DNA of 32,240 nucleotides from JACDAN01 sp035711385 (GTDB lineage Bacteria > Actinomycetota > Thermoleophilia > Gaiellales > Gaiellaceae), in NCBI GenBank assembly GCA_035711385.1, contig DASTCG010000154.1:1-32240 (forward strand). The letters are read 5' to 3'. This document shows, in pieces, positions 1-7,615 of the stretch (position 1 is the stretch's first letter; every line of letters starts with the position of its first letter). A model generated the notes under the pieces. The model made no database searches, was not told the origin of the DNA, and saw only the letters and a list, made by a program, of their open reading frames with translations. Made by a program: the position numbers and the translations under genes.

Positions 1-109
1 GCACCCAGCGCTCGACCGGAGCCACAGCGTGCTCGTCCACGCGTACCGGCCACTCGCCTCCGACCGGGAACGGAGACCGCTCACCCCAGACGTCGTGGAT
101 CCGATCCAT
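1..109 (-). CDS. Molybdopterin oxidoreductase, N-terminus only (runs off the left edge)
   Basis: Only the first 36 codons are present, starting at an ATG at 107-109 and continuing past base 1. The readable protein begins MDRIHDVWGERSPFP, then continues with GEWPVRVDEHAV and ends at VERWV. This opening, an N-terminal DxWG...WPVRVD stretch followed by ERWVQ, is what I recall from actinobacterial molybdopterin-dependent oxidoreductases of the formate dehydrogenase/nitrate reductase type, just before their first cysteine cluster. The [4Fe-4S] cysteines and Mo-cofactor domains would lie outside the window, so the substrate cannot be named. The neighbouring mobA-like gene, the DUF6457 gene and the formate/nitrite-transporter remnant fit a molybdoenzyme locus. 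The family call rests on a short stretch plus context. Confidence 0.6.
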   Translation of the reverse strand, partial: MDRIHDVWGERSPFPVGGEWPVRVDEHAVAPVERWV

Positions 110-119
110 CGTGGTGCGA

Positions 120-504
120 TCAGGGCGTTACCCGGTGCGCGGGCTTCCGAAGCATTCGGGAGGGAATCTCGACACCGTGGCTGCGCCGACTCCCGGCGGC
201 GCGATCCTGATCCTGATCGTGACCGCCGAGGGCGTCCTCCCCGAGTGGACCCCCGATCCGATCCGCAGGACGGCGCTCGAGCTCGAGAGTCGCGACGTCC
301 CGGCCGCATTCCTCAGCGCCGTCGCCGCCGGCGCACTAACGCGCTGATGACCTGGCTCGTCGAGGGGACGGAGACGATCGGGATGCGCGCGGTTGTGCGT
401 GTGGCAACCTCGTGATCGCCACTCTCGGGAACATGGCCGGCGGGATCTTGCTCGTCACCCTCGCGCGGCTCAGCCAGGCGCGGGCGGCTGAGCGAGCGAC
501 CTGA
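120..504 (+). pseudogene. Decayed formate/nitrite transporter (FNT) gene, C-terminal remnant
   Basis: Three pieces in different frames read together as the second half of an FNT channel. From about 190 to 347 one frame gives GGAILILIVTAEGVLPEW and then PAAFLSAVAAGAL before a stop. A second frame (about 340-395) continues ALMTWLVEGTETIGMRAVV. A third (about 400-504) gives GNLVIATLGNMAGGILLVTL and ends ARLSQARAAERAT. The last piece carries the GNxxGG...VTL pattern of the final FNT membrane helix. Between MRAVV and GNLVIATLGN roughly 50 residues normal for the family are missing, so I infer frameshifts plus an internal deletion. No intact N-terminal half is visible. It overlaps the convergent DUF6457 gene by 35 bp. 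Its position beside a molybdoenzyme start suggests a formate- or nitrite-related locus that lost its transporter. The alternative is a set of meaningless open frames. Confidence 0.55.
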
Positions 505-730
505 CGGCCGAGGCGAGCTCGTCGAGGCTCGACCCGCGATCCGCGCGGCCCAGCAGGTAGCAAAGGAGCGGTGCGTTCGTTCGCGCGCCGCTCTCGTGCG
601 CGGCGATCCGAGCGAGGTCGAGTAGCGTCGCCTCCATGTCGGGCGTGAGCTCGAGCGCGGCGAGCGGCGTTCCGGCCGTCTCGGCGAGTCGGTCGCGGGC
701 GGCTGTGAGCCAGGCGTCCATCACGGGCAT
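470..730 (-). CDS. DUF6457 family small protein
   Basis: An 86-residue soluble protein beginning MPVMDAWLTAARDRL, with LDLARIAAHESGARTNAPL and CYLLGRADRGSS further along. The MDxWL start, the central LDLAR-xxAH segment and the APL..LLG segment are typical of DUF6457, a small family often found next to or fused with MobA-type molybdenum cofactor nucleotidyltransferases. Its biochemical role is unknown. GAGGAG lies just upstream of the ATG at 728-730, which favours that start over the internal ATG at 719-721. The 5' end overlaps the divergent mobA-like gene by 26 bp. The 3' end overlaps the FNT remnant. Confidence 0.75.
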   Translation of the reverse strand: MPVMDAWLTAARDRLAETAGTPLAALELTPDMEATLLDLARIAAHESGARTNAPLLCYLLGRADRGSSLDELASAVRSLAQPPAPG

Positions 731-1241
731 TCTGCTCCTCGGCGGCGCGAGCAGGCGGTTCGGCGCGCCGAAGGCGCTCGCACGGCTCGGCGGCCGGACG
801 CTCGCCGAGCGGGGTTGGGACGCGCTTGCCTGGTGCGACGAGCGGATCGCGCTCGGGAAGGAGACGGACGGCCTCGCGCTTCCCTTTCCGGTGCTCGACG
901 ACGGCGAAAGCGTGCGCGCGCCGATCGCCGGGGTGGCCGCTGGCCTCCGGGGTGCGCGGAACGATGTCTGCGTGTTCCTTCCCGTGGACTGCCCACTCGT
1001 CGGCGAGCGCGAGCTGCGGGAGCTCGCGGCGGCGTGCCTTGACGCCGCCGTCCCGCCGACGGGCCCGCTGCCGGGCGCTTACCGGCGGAGTGCGCTCCCG
1101 TTGCTCGAACGGGGCATCGCGCTCGGCGAGTTCGCCCTGCGCGACGCGCTCGACGAGCTCGAGGTCGCCGTCGTCGACCTCGATCCGGAACGGCTCGTGA
1201 ACGTCAACACGCCCGACGACCTGCGGATGCTCGGTCCGTAG
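705..1241 (+). CDS. MobA-like molybdenum cofactor nucleotidyltransferase
   Basis: A 178-residue NTP-transferase-fold protein from a GTG start at 705. The N-terminus holds the nucleotide-binding signature ILLLGGASRRFGAPKAL (compare LAGGxSxRMGxxKA). VCVFLPVDCPLV supplies the D-x-P metal-binding segment, and VVDLDPERLVNVNTPDDL is the family's C-terminal NVNTPEDL motif. Proteins of this type transfer GMP or CMP from the NTP to molybdopterin to make the dinucleotide cofactor. At 178 residues it is close to the shorter end of the family. The GTG at 705 was chosen because the conserved strand begins a few codons later and the upstream codons are low-complexity sequence antisense to the DUF6457 gene. 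Which nucleotide it transfers cannot be read from sequence. It probably serves the molybdoenzyme at the left edge. Confidence 0.8.
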   Translation: MSQASITGILLLGGASRRFGAPKALARLGGRTLAERGWDALAWCDERIALGKETDGLALPFPVLDDGESVRAPIAGVAAGLRGARNDVCVFLPVDCPLVGERELRELAAACLDAAVPPTGPLPGAYRRSALPLLERGIALGEFALRDALDELEVAVVDLDPERLVNVNTPDDLRMLGP

Positions 1242-1250
1242 GATGGAGCC

Positions 1251-1523
1251 ATGTGCCGAAACATCCAGACACTCTTCAACTTCGAGCCGCCCGCGACCGA
1301 GGACGAGGTTCGCGCCGCGGCGCTGCAGTACGTGAGGAAGATCAGCGGCTTCACGAAGCCCTCGCAGGCCAACGAGGAGGCCTTCCACCGCGCGGTCGAG
1401 GAGGTCGCCGCAGCCTCGCAGCGCCTACTCGGCGGGCTCGCGACCTCGGCGCCGCCGAAGGATCGCGAGGTCGAGGCGGCTCGTCGCCGAGCGCGCGCCG
1501 AGAAGCGCTTCGCGGCGGCCTGA
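1251..1523 (+). CDS. DUF2277 family protein
   Basis: A 90-residue protein beginning MCRNIQTLFNFEPPATEDEV, followed by AALQYVRKISGFTKPSQAN and a C-terminal Arg/Ala-rich helix. The MCRNIxTLFNFEPPAT start and KISGFTKPS motif are the hallmarks of DUF2277, a small conserved actinobacterial/proteobacterial family of unknown function. It starts 9 nt after the mobA stop, with GGATGGAG upstream, so it is probably co-transcribed with mobA. Nothing in the sequence ties it to molybdenum metabolism beyond this adjacency. Confidence 0.9.
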   Translation: MCRNIQTLFNFEPPATEDEVRAAALQYVRKISGFTKPSQANEEAFHRAVEEVAAASQRLLGGLATSAPPKDREVEAARRRARAEKRFAAA

Positions 1524-1552
1524 ACCGCTCTGCCGCTTGGCTGCGAAGGCTC

Positions 1553-1570
1553 CGAGCCGCTTCGGGCTCG
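1553..1570. terminator. Hairpin between convergent genes
   Basis: CGAGCC (1553-1558) pairs with GGCTCG (1565-1570) around a 6-nt loop. It lies in the 49-bp gap between the DUF2277 stop and the stop of the minus-strand beta-lactamase-like gene. There is no T-run, as is common in high-GC actinobacteria. It could serve both strands. Confidence 0.4.
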
Positions 1571-1572
1571 AA

Positions 1573-3303
1573 CTACGACGCCACGGAGATCGGGGCTGAC
1601 TCGCCTGCCGGAAGCCTGCGGAGGAGCTTGGAGGTCCAGACCGACTTGACGACCGCCCAGGCGACTGCGACCACCGCGCTTGCGACGAGCAGGTAGGCGA
1701 GGTCGGGAAAGCCACTCGCGACGACCGACAGAGGCAAGCCGAGCTGCTTCGGCTCCAGCACGAGGACGACCAGCGCCCAGACCAGGCTCAGGAGCACGGA
1801 CAGGCCGATGCGCCACCAGGGACCGATCCGGCCGCGTCGGATGTTCCCACTCCGCAACTCGACGGCCGACACGGCGATCCCGCGGGCCTGCAGAACGAGC
1901 AGCGCAAACAGCGCCGCGTAGACGATGAAGATCGGGACGTTGGAGGGCGGAGACGGTGGCTCTCGGGCTTCGACCAGACTGGTGACACCGTCGGCAATTG
2001 TCCCCATGCGACCGACGACGAAGAGGTCGAGGGAGTTCTCGGCATTGATCAGGGCGACGACTCCGCGTCGGCTCTGTGGGACGAGCACGACGTTTGCGTG
2101 GAAGTTGAAGGTCTCGCCCTGGTGGTGGATCGCCGGGATGTCGTTCACGGGGCCTACGAACCAGCCCATGGCGTACGAGGTACCGTCCTCCGGCGTCTGC
2201 ACGGCTGGCCGGTGGAGCTCGCCGATCCCATCGGCCGACAGCACCGATGTGCCTCGGTACCGACCGCCGTTGAGCTGAGAGACCAGATAGTGGGTCATGT
2301 CCTCCGCGCTGGAGATCAGGTAGCCCGCGGGCAGGAGACCGCGGTTGTACGCCAGATCGGCCGCCCTGGGGCGGCCGAACCAGTAGTTGTGACCGGTCGC
2401 GAGACCCCGAGGCTCCGCGGCGACCTCGGATGTGTACGAGCCCCGCATCTCGAGCGGATCGAAGATCCTCGTCTGGACGTAGCGTTCGTACGACAGCCCG
2501 GCGACGGTCTGCACGATCAGTCCCAGTACCGAGTAGTTGACGGTGCTGTACTGATGCTTCGAACCCACCGGCGCCGTCAGCTCGGCGCTCTTCAACTTGC
2601 GAACCGCCCGCTCCAGTGCGGCGTCGCTCGTGTCGTCGTCGCCCTGGAACGATCGCCCCGTCTTCGTCGAAAGACCACTCGTGTGATTGAGCAGGTGACG
2701 CACGGTGATCTGCGCTGACGCTTTCTCGTCCGCGACACGGAACCACGGCAGGTAGCGCTGCACTGGCGCGTCGAGCTCGATCTTGTTCGCCTCGACGAGC
2801 TGCATGACGGCAAGAGCCGTCACCGACTTGCTCACCGAGCCGATGATGAACGGCGTCTTCGGAGTCACCTCCCTTCCGGAGCCGTCGGCCGTTCCGAAGC
2901 CGCGTACGTAGACGACGCGGTCGCCTTCCACGATGCCCAGCGCCAGGCCCGGAATCCGCTGGGCGGCCATCTCCCCCTGCACGAACCGCTCGATCTCCGC
3001 GAAGTTGTCGGCCGCAGCTGCTCCGTTGGCAGCAGGCGTGTCAGAACCGGGCTTGCTCACGAGATAGGCAGCGCCGAGGACGAAGGCGGTCAGCGCGGCG
3101 GCGACGGCGAGATTCCGGCGCCGCGCGCGAAGGCGTCCGCGGATCGTTCGATCTCGTTTCGTTCCCCCAACCTCCCACTCCCGCCCTCCGGTCGCAAGTG
3201 CGCGAGACTCCGGCCCGACGGCATGCGGCGACTCGTCGGCCAGCGCACTTCCTGATCTATGTTGCGCTGATGACGGTCGCGGTATCCGTCGTCGTAGCCG
3301 CAA
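1573..3303 (-). CDS. Serine hydrolase, beta-lactamase/CubicO family, membrane-anchored
   Basis: Up to 576 residues. After a basic N-terminus there is a membrane anchor (about residues 65-83), then a class C beta-lactamase/penicillin-binding-protein-like domain. The catalytic SxxK is SVSK at S156-K159 and the H-x-G element is HHQGE. The usual Y-x-N motif reads YSTVN (Y252), so the Asn is not in the normal place. At the C-terminus are about four hydrophobic segments (IFIVYAALFALLVLQA, LSVLLSLVWALVVLVL and others), giving a membrane domain seen in some CubicO-family esterases/peptidases. Substrate is unknown; a D-aminopeptidase or esterase acting outside the membrane is plausible. The start is uncertain: the only clear in-frame start upstream of the anchor is TTG at 3303 and no good ribosome site precedes it. 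Confidence 0.8.
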   Translation of the reverse strand: MRLRRRIPRPSSAQHRSGSALADESPHAVGPESRALATGGREWEVGGTKRDRTIRGRLRARRRNLAVAAALTAFVLGAAYLVSKPGSDTPAANGAAAADNFAEIERFVQGEMAAQRIPGLALGIVEGDRVVYVRGFGTADGSGREVTPKTPFIIGSVSKSVTALAVMQLVEANKIELDAPVQRYLPWFRVADEKASAQITVRHLLNHTSGLSTKTGRSFQGDDDTSDAALERAVRKLKSAELTAPVGSKHQYSTVNYSVLGLIVQTVAGLSYERYVQTRIFDPLEMRGSYTSEVAAEPRGLATGHNYWFGRPRAADLAYNRGLLPAGYLISSAEDMTHYLVSQLNGGRYRGTSVLSADGIGELHRPAVQTPEDGTSYAMGWFVGPVNDIPAIHHQGETFNFHANVVLVPQSRRGVVALINAENSLDLFVVGRMGTIADGVTSLVEAREPPSPPSNVPIFIVYAALFALLVLQARGIAVSAVELRSGNIRRGRIGPWWRIGLSVLLSLVWALVVLVLEPKQLGLPLSVVASGFPDLAYLLVASAVVAVAWAVVKSVWTSKLLRRLPAGESAPISVAS

Positions 3304-3367
3304 CGGGATCGGCGACGCTGTCGCGCCGCCGTGGCAAGCAGGTGGTGGTCACGTAGATGATCGCGAC

Positions 3368-4738
3368 GTGAAAGGACTCGCTGCCCTCACCGAGCGCTTC
3401 GCCGGCGAGGTGGTCCTCCCCGGCGACCCGGGGTACGACTCGGCCCGGGTCGTGTGGAACGGCGCGATCGACCGGTATCCGGCGATCGTCGTGCGGCCGA
3501 CGAACACGGCCGACGTCGTCGCCGCCGTCCGCTTCGCCCGGGATCAGGAGCTTGAGATCGCGGTCCGGGGCGGCGGCCACAGCATTCCCGGCCTCTCGAC
3601 CTGCGACGACGGAATCGTGATCGACCTCTCGCGAATGCGCGGGGTCGAAGTCGATCCCGAGCGCCGGATCGCGCGCGCGAACGGCGGCGCGCTCCTCGCG
3701 GAGCTCGACGACGAGGCGCAGGCGTTCGGACTCGTATGCCCCGTGGGCGTCGTCTCGCATACGGGCGTCGCTGGGCTCACGCTCGGCGGCGGTATGGGCC
3801 GGCTGCAGAGGAAGTTCGGCCTGACGGTCGACAACCTGCGGGCTGTCGAGCTCGTGACGGCAGACGGCCGCCTGGTTCGCGCGGCCGAAAACGAGAACCC
3901 GGACCTCTTCTGGGGAGTGCGCGGCGCCGGCGCGAACTTCGGGATCGCAACCTCGTTCGAATTCGCGCTCCATCCGCTCGACGGGACCATTACGCACGGC
4001 ACAGTCGTCCACCCGGTCGAGCGTGCGGGCGAGCTCGCAGCGCTCTATCGCCACATCCTCGATGCCGCCCCCGACGAGCTCTGGATGGGGTTCTACGTCA
4101 CCGAGGCGTCACCGGCCGAGAGCTACCCGGACGAGGTCGCCGGCCGGCCGATCGCGGCCGTTTCGGTGCTCCACTGCGGGTCGGCCCGCGACGCCGAACG
4201 TGATCTCGGAGCGCTACGCGCGTTCGGGCCGCCGGTCATCGATTCGATCGAGGAGAAGGCCTACCTCGTCGCGCAGCACGTGAACGACGACTCGATGGAG
4301 TGGGGCCACCGCTTCTACATGAAGAGCGCGTTCCTGAGGGAACTGCCCGATGAGCTGGTCAAGCTCGCCGTCGACCACGTCCATCGGATGCCGCGCGGAG
4401 GTGACGGCGAGTTCTCGGTCTGGTCCTGGGGTCGCGCGATCGCCGAGGTGCCGGAGAACGCGACCGCGTTCACAGGCCGTGACGCAGCGTTCTGGATGGC
4501 GGCAGAGATTCAGTGGGACGATCCGGCGCTGGACGAGCCGTGCCGCGACTGGGCCCGGACGTCGATGGCTGACGTCGAGCCGTTCGCCAGGCGCGGCCGC
4601 TACGTGAACGACGTAGCTGAAGCAGGCGAGGACGGACGCGCGATCTACGGCGACGCGAAGTACGACCGCCTCCTCGCACTCAAGCGGGTGTGGGATCGGG
4701 ACAACGTCTTCCGGCTGAACCAGAACATCCGTCCGTAG
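3368..4738 (+). CDS. FAD-binding oxidoreductase, berberine bridge enzyme type
   Basis: A 456-residue flavoprotein from a GTG start. The N-terminal PCMH FAD domain has PAIVVRPTNTADVVAAVRFA and then RGGGHSIPG, whose His71 is the usual site of covalent 8-alpha-histidyl-FAD attachment. GVAGLTLGGGMGRLQRKFGL and GVRGAGANFGIATSFEF follow, all standard for the family. The C-terminal BBE segment reads YGDAKYDRLLALKRVWDRDN with FRLNQNI. The position of the second covalent link in bicovalent members is GVVSHTGVAG here, with no Cys, so I expect single covalent flavinylation. Relatives oxidise sugars, alkaloids or hydroxynicotine with O2; the substrate here cannot be told. It is transcribed divergently from the beta-lactamase-like gene. 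Confidence 0.88.
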   Translation: MKGLAALTERFAGEVVLPGDPGYDSARVVWNGAIDRYPAIVVRPTNTADVVAAVRFARDQELEIAVRGGGHSIPGLSTCDDGIVIDLSRMRGVEVDPERRIARANGGALLAELDDEAQAFGLVCPVGVVSHTGVAGLTLGGGMGRLQRKFGLTVDNLRAVELVTADGRLVRAAENENPDLFWGVRGAGANFGIATSFEFALHPLDGTITHGTVVHPVERAGELAALYRHILDAAPDELWMGFYVTEASPAESYPDEVAGRPIAAVSVLHCGSARDAERDLGALRAFGPPVIDSIEEKAYLVAQHVNDDSMEWGHRFYMKSAFLRELPDELVKLAVDHVHRMPRGGDGEFSVWSWGRAIAEVPENATAFTGRDAAFWMAAEIQWDDPALDEPCRDWARTSMADVEPFARRGRYVNDVAEAGEDGRAIYGDAKYDRLLALKRVWDRDNVFRLNQNIRP

Positions 4739-4742
4739 GCCC

Positions 4743-4777
4743 GGCTGAGGATGCCGGACACCCGCTCCGGCTCAGCC
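4743..4777. terminator. Hairpin between convergent genes
   Basis: GGCTGAG (4743-4749) pairs with CTCAGCC (4771-4777), with an inner CCGG/CCGG pair. A competing 7-bp pairing, GGACACC (4756-4762) with GGTGTCC (4782-4788), overlaps it. It lies between the FAD oxidoreductase stop and the stop of the small minus-strand membrane gene. Confidence 0.5.
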
Positions 4778-4802
4778 AGAAGGTGTCCCCCCGTAGCGCT
4801 CG

Positions 4803-4961
4803 TCAGTCCGCGAGCAGCACGAGTCCGAGCACGAGCAGCGCGACGAGCGCGGCCACGACGCGCAGCGGGTGGCGAAGCCGACCGTACGCGCCCAGGGCGA
4901 GCGAGGAGAGCAGGAACAGGATCGAGAGCGCGGTCAGGATCACCGCCAGCATGAGCCTCAC
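4803..4961 (-). CDS. Small two-helix membrane protein coupled to terC
   Basis: A 52-residue protein reading (V/M)RLMLAVILTALSILFL, then LSSLALGAYGRLRHPLR, then VVAALVALLVLGLVLLAD. It is two hydrophobic helices joined by a short basic loop (GRLRHPLR). The GTG start at 4959-4961 overlaps the TGA stop of terC in a GTGA arrangement, a strong sign of translational coupling. Third positions are overwhelmingly G/C, as in real genes here. I do not recognise a family. The coupling to an Mn-riboswitch-controlled exporter suggests a small accessory subunit or regulator of the transporter, which is inference. Confidence 0.65.
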   Translation of the reverse strand: MRLMLAVILTALSILFLLSSLALGAYGRLRHPLRVVAALVALLVLGLVLLAD

Positions 4962-5926
4962 GGTCGTCCCTCCGTCGGAGCCGGCTCGGGCTGGGGCGGC
5001 CTCTCTCTCCTCCCGGCCTCGCCGGATCGGACCAGCGATGCCGTGACCGCGGTGGCCAGGGTGAGCAGGATGACGGCGAGCGAGACGTAGACGGGAACCT
5101 TGTAGACGTCCGCCAGCGTCATCTTCAGGCCCACGAAGACGAGCACGGCGGCCAGGCCGAGGTTGAGGTACTGGAACCGGTCGATGAGGTCGGCGAGCAC
5201 GAAGTAGAGGGCGGCGAGGCCGAGCAGCGAGAACGCGTTGGCCGCGTAGACGATGAAGGTCTCGCGGGTGACGGCGAAGATCGCCGGAATCGAGTCGACG
5301 GCGAAGACGACGTCGAACGTCGCGATCAACGCGAGCGCCGCCACCATCGGGGTAGCGACGAGGCTGCCCGTTCTGCGCGAGAAGAGTTTGTCCCCGTCGT
5401 ACTCGGTGCTCATCGGCACCGCGCGCCGGATCAGCCGCAGAACGGGATTCCGCTCGGGGTGGATCTCGACCTCGCGGTGGCGGGCCAGGCGGATCCCGGT
5501 GAGGACGAGGAACGCGCCGAAGACGTAGATCGTGTAGTGGAAGGCATCCAGCAGGGCCGCGCCGGCGAGGATGAAGATGCCGCGGAGGACAATCGCCCCG
5601 ACGATCCCCCAGAAGAGCGCGCGGCGCTGGTACGCCGGCGGCACTGCGAAGTAGCCGAAGATCAGCGCGAAGACGAAGAGGTTGTCGATCGAGAGGGACT
5701 TCTCGATCAGGAAGCCGGCGAGGTACTCACCGGCGGGCTCGCTCCCCTGCCAGAGCCAGAGGAAGCCCGCGAAGCCGATCCCGAGCGCCGTCCACACGAC
5801 GCTCCAGACGACGGACCGGCGAAGCGAGATCGGCTCGCCGCGCCGGCCGAACGCGAGGAGGTCTACGAGCAGCATCCCGGCGACGAACGCTCCGAACGCC
5901 GCCCACATCCAGACATCGAGTTCCAT
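4958..5926 (-). CDS. TerC/Alx-family membrane protein, probable Mn2+ exporter
   Basis: A 322-residue integral membrane protein with about nine hydrophobic segments. Conserved TerC features are FLIEKSLSIDNLFVFALIF in the first half and ATFDVVFAVDSIPAIFAVT in the second, whose acidic residues are thought to bind the metal. The cytoplasmic loop before the second half ends FSRRTGSLVATPMVAAL. Its size and layout match Alx-type members rather than short TerC proteins. Members of this family (Alx, MeeF/MeeY) export manganese, in some cases for loading secreted enzymes. The clear AAGGAG before the ATG and a yybP-ykoY riboswitch in the leader support a manganese role and fix the start. The C-terminus is a short charged, proline-rich tail. 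Confidence 0.9.
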   Translation of the reverse strand: MELDVWMWAAFGAFVAGMLLVDLLAFGRRGEPISLRRSVVWSVVWTALGIGFAGFLWLWQGSEPAGEYLAGFLIEKSLSIDNLFVFALIFGYFAVPPAYQRRALFWGIVGAIVLRGIFILAGAALLDAFHYTIYVFGAFLVLTGIRLARHREVEIHPERNPVLRLIRRAVPMSTEYDGDKLFSRRTGSLVATPMVAALALIATFDVVFAVDSIPAIFAVTRETFIVYAANAFSLLGLAALYFVLADLIDRFQYLNLGLAAVLVFVGLKMTLADVYKVPVYVSLAVILLTLATAVTASLVRSGEAGRRERPPQPEPAPTEGRP

Positions 5927-5960
5927 GCGAAAGCTCCTTCGTCAGTCGGGTTGTCCGTCT

Positions 5961-6050
5961 GCGAAGGTCTCTCCCGCCGCTCGTAACGGCCGGCGCCACC
6001 GGGCCAGGGGCCGGAATGACGATGACGCCCGTCGGGGATACTGCCCCTCG
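5961..6050 (-). promoter_or_regulatory. yybP-ykoY manganese riboswitch upstream of terC
   Basis: Read on the minus strand, the leader begins CGAGGGGCAGTATCCCCG, continues GGCGTCATCGTC and closes with GGGAGAGACCTTCGC 34 nt before the terC ATG. The paired ends are CGAGGG (6045-6050) and CCTTCG (5962-5967), forming P1. The GGGG-AGTA-like 5' loop and the GAGACCTT 3' segment are the conserved halves of the Mn2+-binding site. The 5' element reads GGGGCAGTA rather than GGGGAGTA. The gene it controls (terC) is a classic target of this riboswitch class. Weak promoter-like TAGCCT sits just upstream (about 6061-6066). Confidence 0.8.
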
Positions 6051-6094
6051 AGTGCGGTCAGGCTAGCAAGCGATTTGGCTTACGCGCGCCCGGC

Positions 6095-6457
6095 TCAGGC
6101 CTTCGGTTGCCAGAGCGCGACAGCTCCACCGGCGGGCGTCGAGACGATGCTCCGCCAGCCGGCCGGCCCTTCTCGAGGCGGAAGCAGCTGCGAGGCGCCG
6201 AGCATCCCCGCCCGCTCCGTGGCCACCCTCACGTCGGGCACCTCGACGTAGGGCAGCCAAAAGGGCCGCTCGGTGTCGTGCTCGACGATTCCTCCCTCGA
6301 TGCACGAGCCGAAGCCGAGCATCAGGTAGCTCCCTGAGCCGTAGCGGACCCGCTCGGGCCCCCAGCCGAAGAGCTGTGTGAAGAAGGCGCACGCGCACGC
6401 GAGGTTCCCTGTGCGAAGCTCCAGATGAACGACCGGGTTCGGAGGGGCTGACCTCAT
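6095..6457 (-). CDS. VOC (glyoxalase/bleomycin resistance) family protein
   Basis: A 120-residue single VOC module. It opens with VVHLELRTGNLACACAFFTQ followed by LFGW, the usual first beta-alpha unit with a metal-ligand-type His/Glu. LPYVEVPDVRVATERAGMLG begins the second unit, and the protein ends with GGAVALWQPKA, the family's typical last strand. Members include lyases, dioxygenases and antibiotic-binding proteins, and the substrate cannot be assigned here. AAGGAG precedes the ATG. It is divergent from the ECF sigma gene. Confidence 0.85.
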   Translation of the reverse strand: MRSAPPNPVVHLELRTGNLACACAFFTQLFGWGPERVRYGSGSYLMLGFGSCIEGGIVEHDTERPFWLPYVEVPDVRVATERAGMLGASQLLPPREGPAGWRSIVSTPAGGAVALWQPKA

Positions 6458-6505
6458 GCCCTATCTCCTTGACTCATACGAGCCGACCGACTCATCGGTG
6501 GCGCG

Positions 6506-7564
6506 ATGAGTTTCCGGCCGGCCGGCGGTCCTGATCTCTGGAGGATGTTGTCCCAGAGGAGCGCCACCATCACGGAAGACGAGCTGCTCGAGGCCGCGTG
6601 CAGCGGCGACGAAGAGGCGTTCCGTCGCCTCGTCGAGCCACACCGCACCGCACTCCACGCCCACTGCTACCGCATGCTGGGCTCGCTTCACGACGCCGAG
6701 GACGCGCTGCAGGAAGCGCTGCTTCGGACCTGGCGGGGGCTGTGCGGCTTCGACGGTCGGAGTGCCTTCCGTCGGTGGCTCTACCGCATCACCACGAACA
6801 CCTGCCTCGACGCGATCGCGCGTCGGCCGAAGCGTGTGCTGCCGATCGACTACCCGACGGACGCCCAGGCCGGCGACTCGGCGTGGATGGAGCCGTACCC
6901 GGACGAGATGCTGGGGGTCGAAGACGGCCGCGCCGGGCCGGCGGCGCGGTACGAGCAGCGGGAGGCAGTGGAACTGGCGTTCATCGCGGCACTTCAGCAC
7001 CTTCCGCCCCGACAGCGGGCGGTGCTGGTTCTCCGCGAGGTGCTGGGATTCTCGGCCAAGGAGGTGGCGGACACGCTCGACACGACGGCCGTGTCCGTGA
7101 ACAGCGCCCTTCAGCGCGCCCGCAAGACCATTGACGAGCGGCTGCCCGAGGAGAGCCAGCAAGCCACGTTGTCGGCGCTCGGTGACAGGCGGGTCGGTGA
7201 GATCGTGGAGCGGTTCGTCGACGCCTTCGAGCGAGACGACGTGGACGCGATCGTCGCATTGCTCGCCGAGGACGCCACGTTCACGATGCCCCCGTATCCC
7301 GAGGTCTACCGGGGGCGGGACGAGATTGCCGACTCCTGGCTCATGCCGGGCGAACCTGCCCCGGGCCTTCGCTACATCCCGACCCGCGCCAACGGCCAGC
7401 TCGCCCTCGGCGCCTACCGCCTCGATCCGGCACGGGGCAGCTATCTCCCCGTCGCACTCGACGTCCTCACCCTCCGCGGCCCCGAGATCGTGGACGTGAC
7501 GGCCTTTCGCGATACCGTCGATGTCTTCCATCGCTTCGGACTGCCGGCCCAGCTTGCGGCCTAG
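6506..7564 (+). CDS. ECF sigma factor with C-terminal SnoaL-like domain
   Basis: A 352-residue extracytoplasmic-function sigma factor. Region 2 lies at about 25-110 (HCYRMLGSLHDAEDALQEAL, WLYRITTNTCLDAIARRP). Region 4 lies at about 155-205 (LQHLPPRQRAVLVLREVLGF with a helix-turn-helix AKEVADTLDTTAVSVNSALQ). From about 234 a SnoaL/NTF2-like domain follows (VERFVDAFERDDVDAIVALL, EDATFTMPPYP). This layout matches the TIGR02960/SigG-like group, in which the SnoaL tail takes the regulatory place of an anti-sigma factor. The start could be the ATG at 6506 or the one at 6545; GGAGG abuts the latter too closely to decide. The hydrolase gene 50 nt downstream is probably co-transcribed. It is not of the sigma-28 type, so it is not expected to read the T4P promoters. 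Confidence 0.9.
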   Translation: MSFRPAGGPDLWRMLSQRSATITEDELLEAACSGDEEAFRRLVEPHRTALHAHCYRMLGSLHDAEDALQEALLRTWRGLCGFDGRSAFRRWLYRITTNTCLDAIARRPKRVLPIDYPTDAQAGDSAWMEPYPDEMLGVEDGRAGPAARYEQREAVELAFIAALQHLPPRQRAVLVLREVLGFSAKEVADTLDTTAVSVNSALQRARKTIDERLPEESQQATLSALGDRRVGEIVERFVDAFERDDVDAIVALLAEDATFTMPPYPEVYRGRDEIADSWLMPGEPAPGLRYIPTRANGQLALGAYRLDPARGSYLPVALDVLTLRGPEIVDVTAFRDTVDVFHRFGLPAQLAA

Positions 7565-7615
7565 CGGCTGCGGCATGACCGCAGCTCGAACCCGCCACAA
7601 AGGAGGTTGAACGGC

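Noticed and set aside
6506..7564. The ECF sigma factor as the regulator of the pilus promoters
   Set aside because: ECF factors recognise AAC-type -35 elements; the pilus boxes match the sigma-28 family, a different group.
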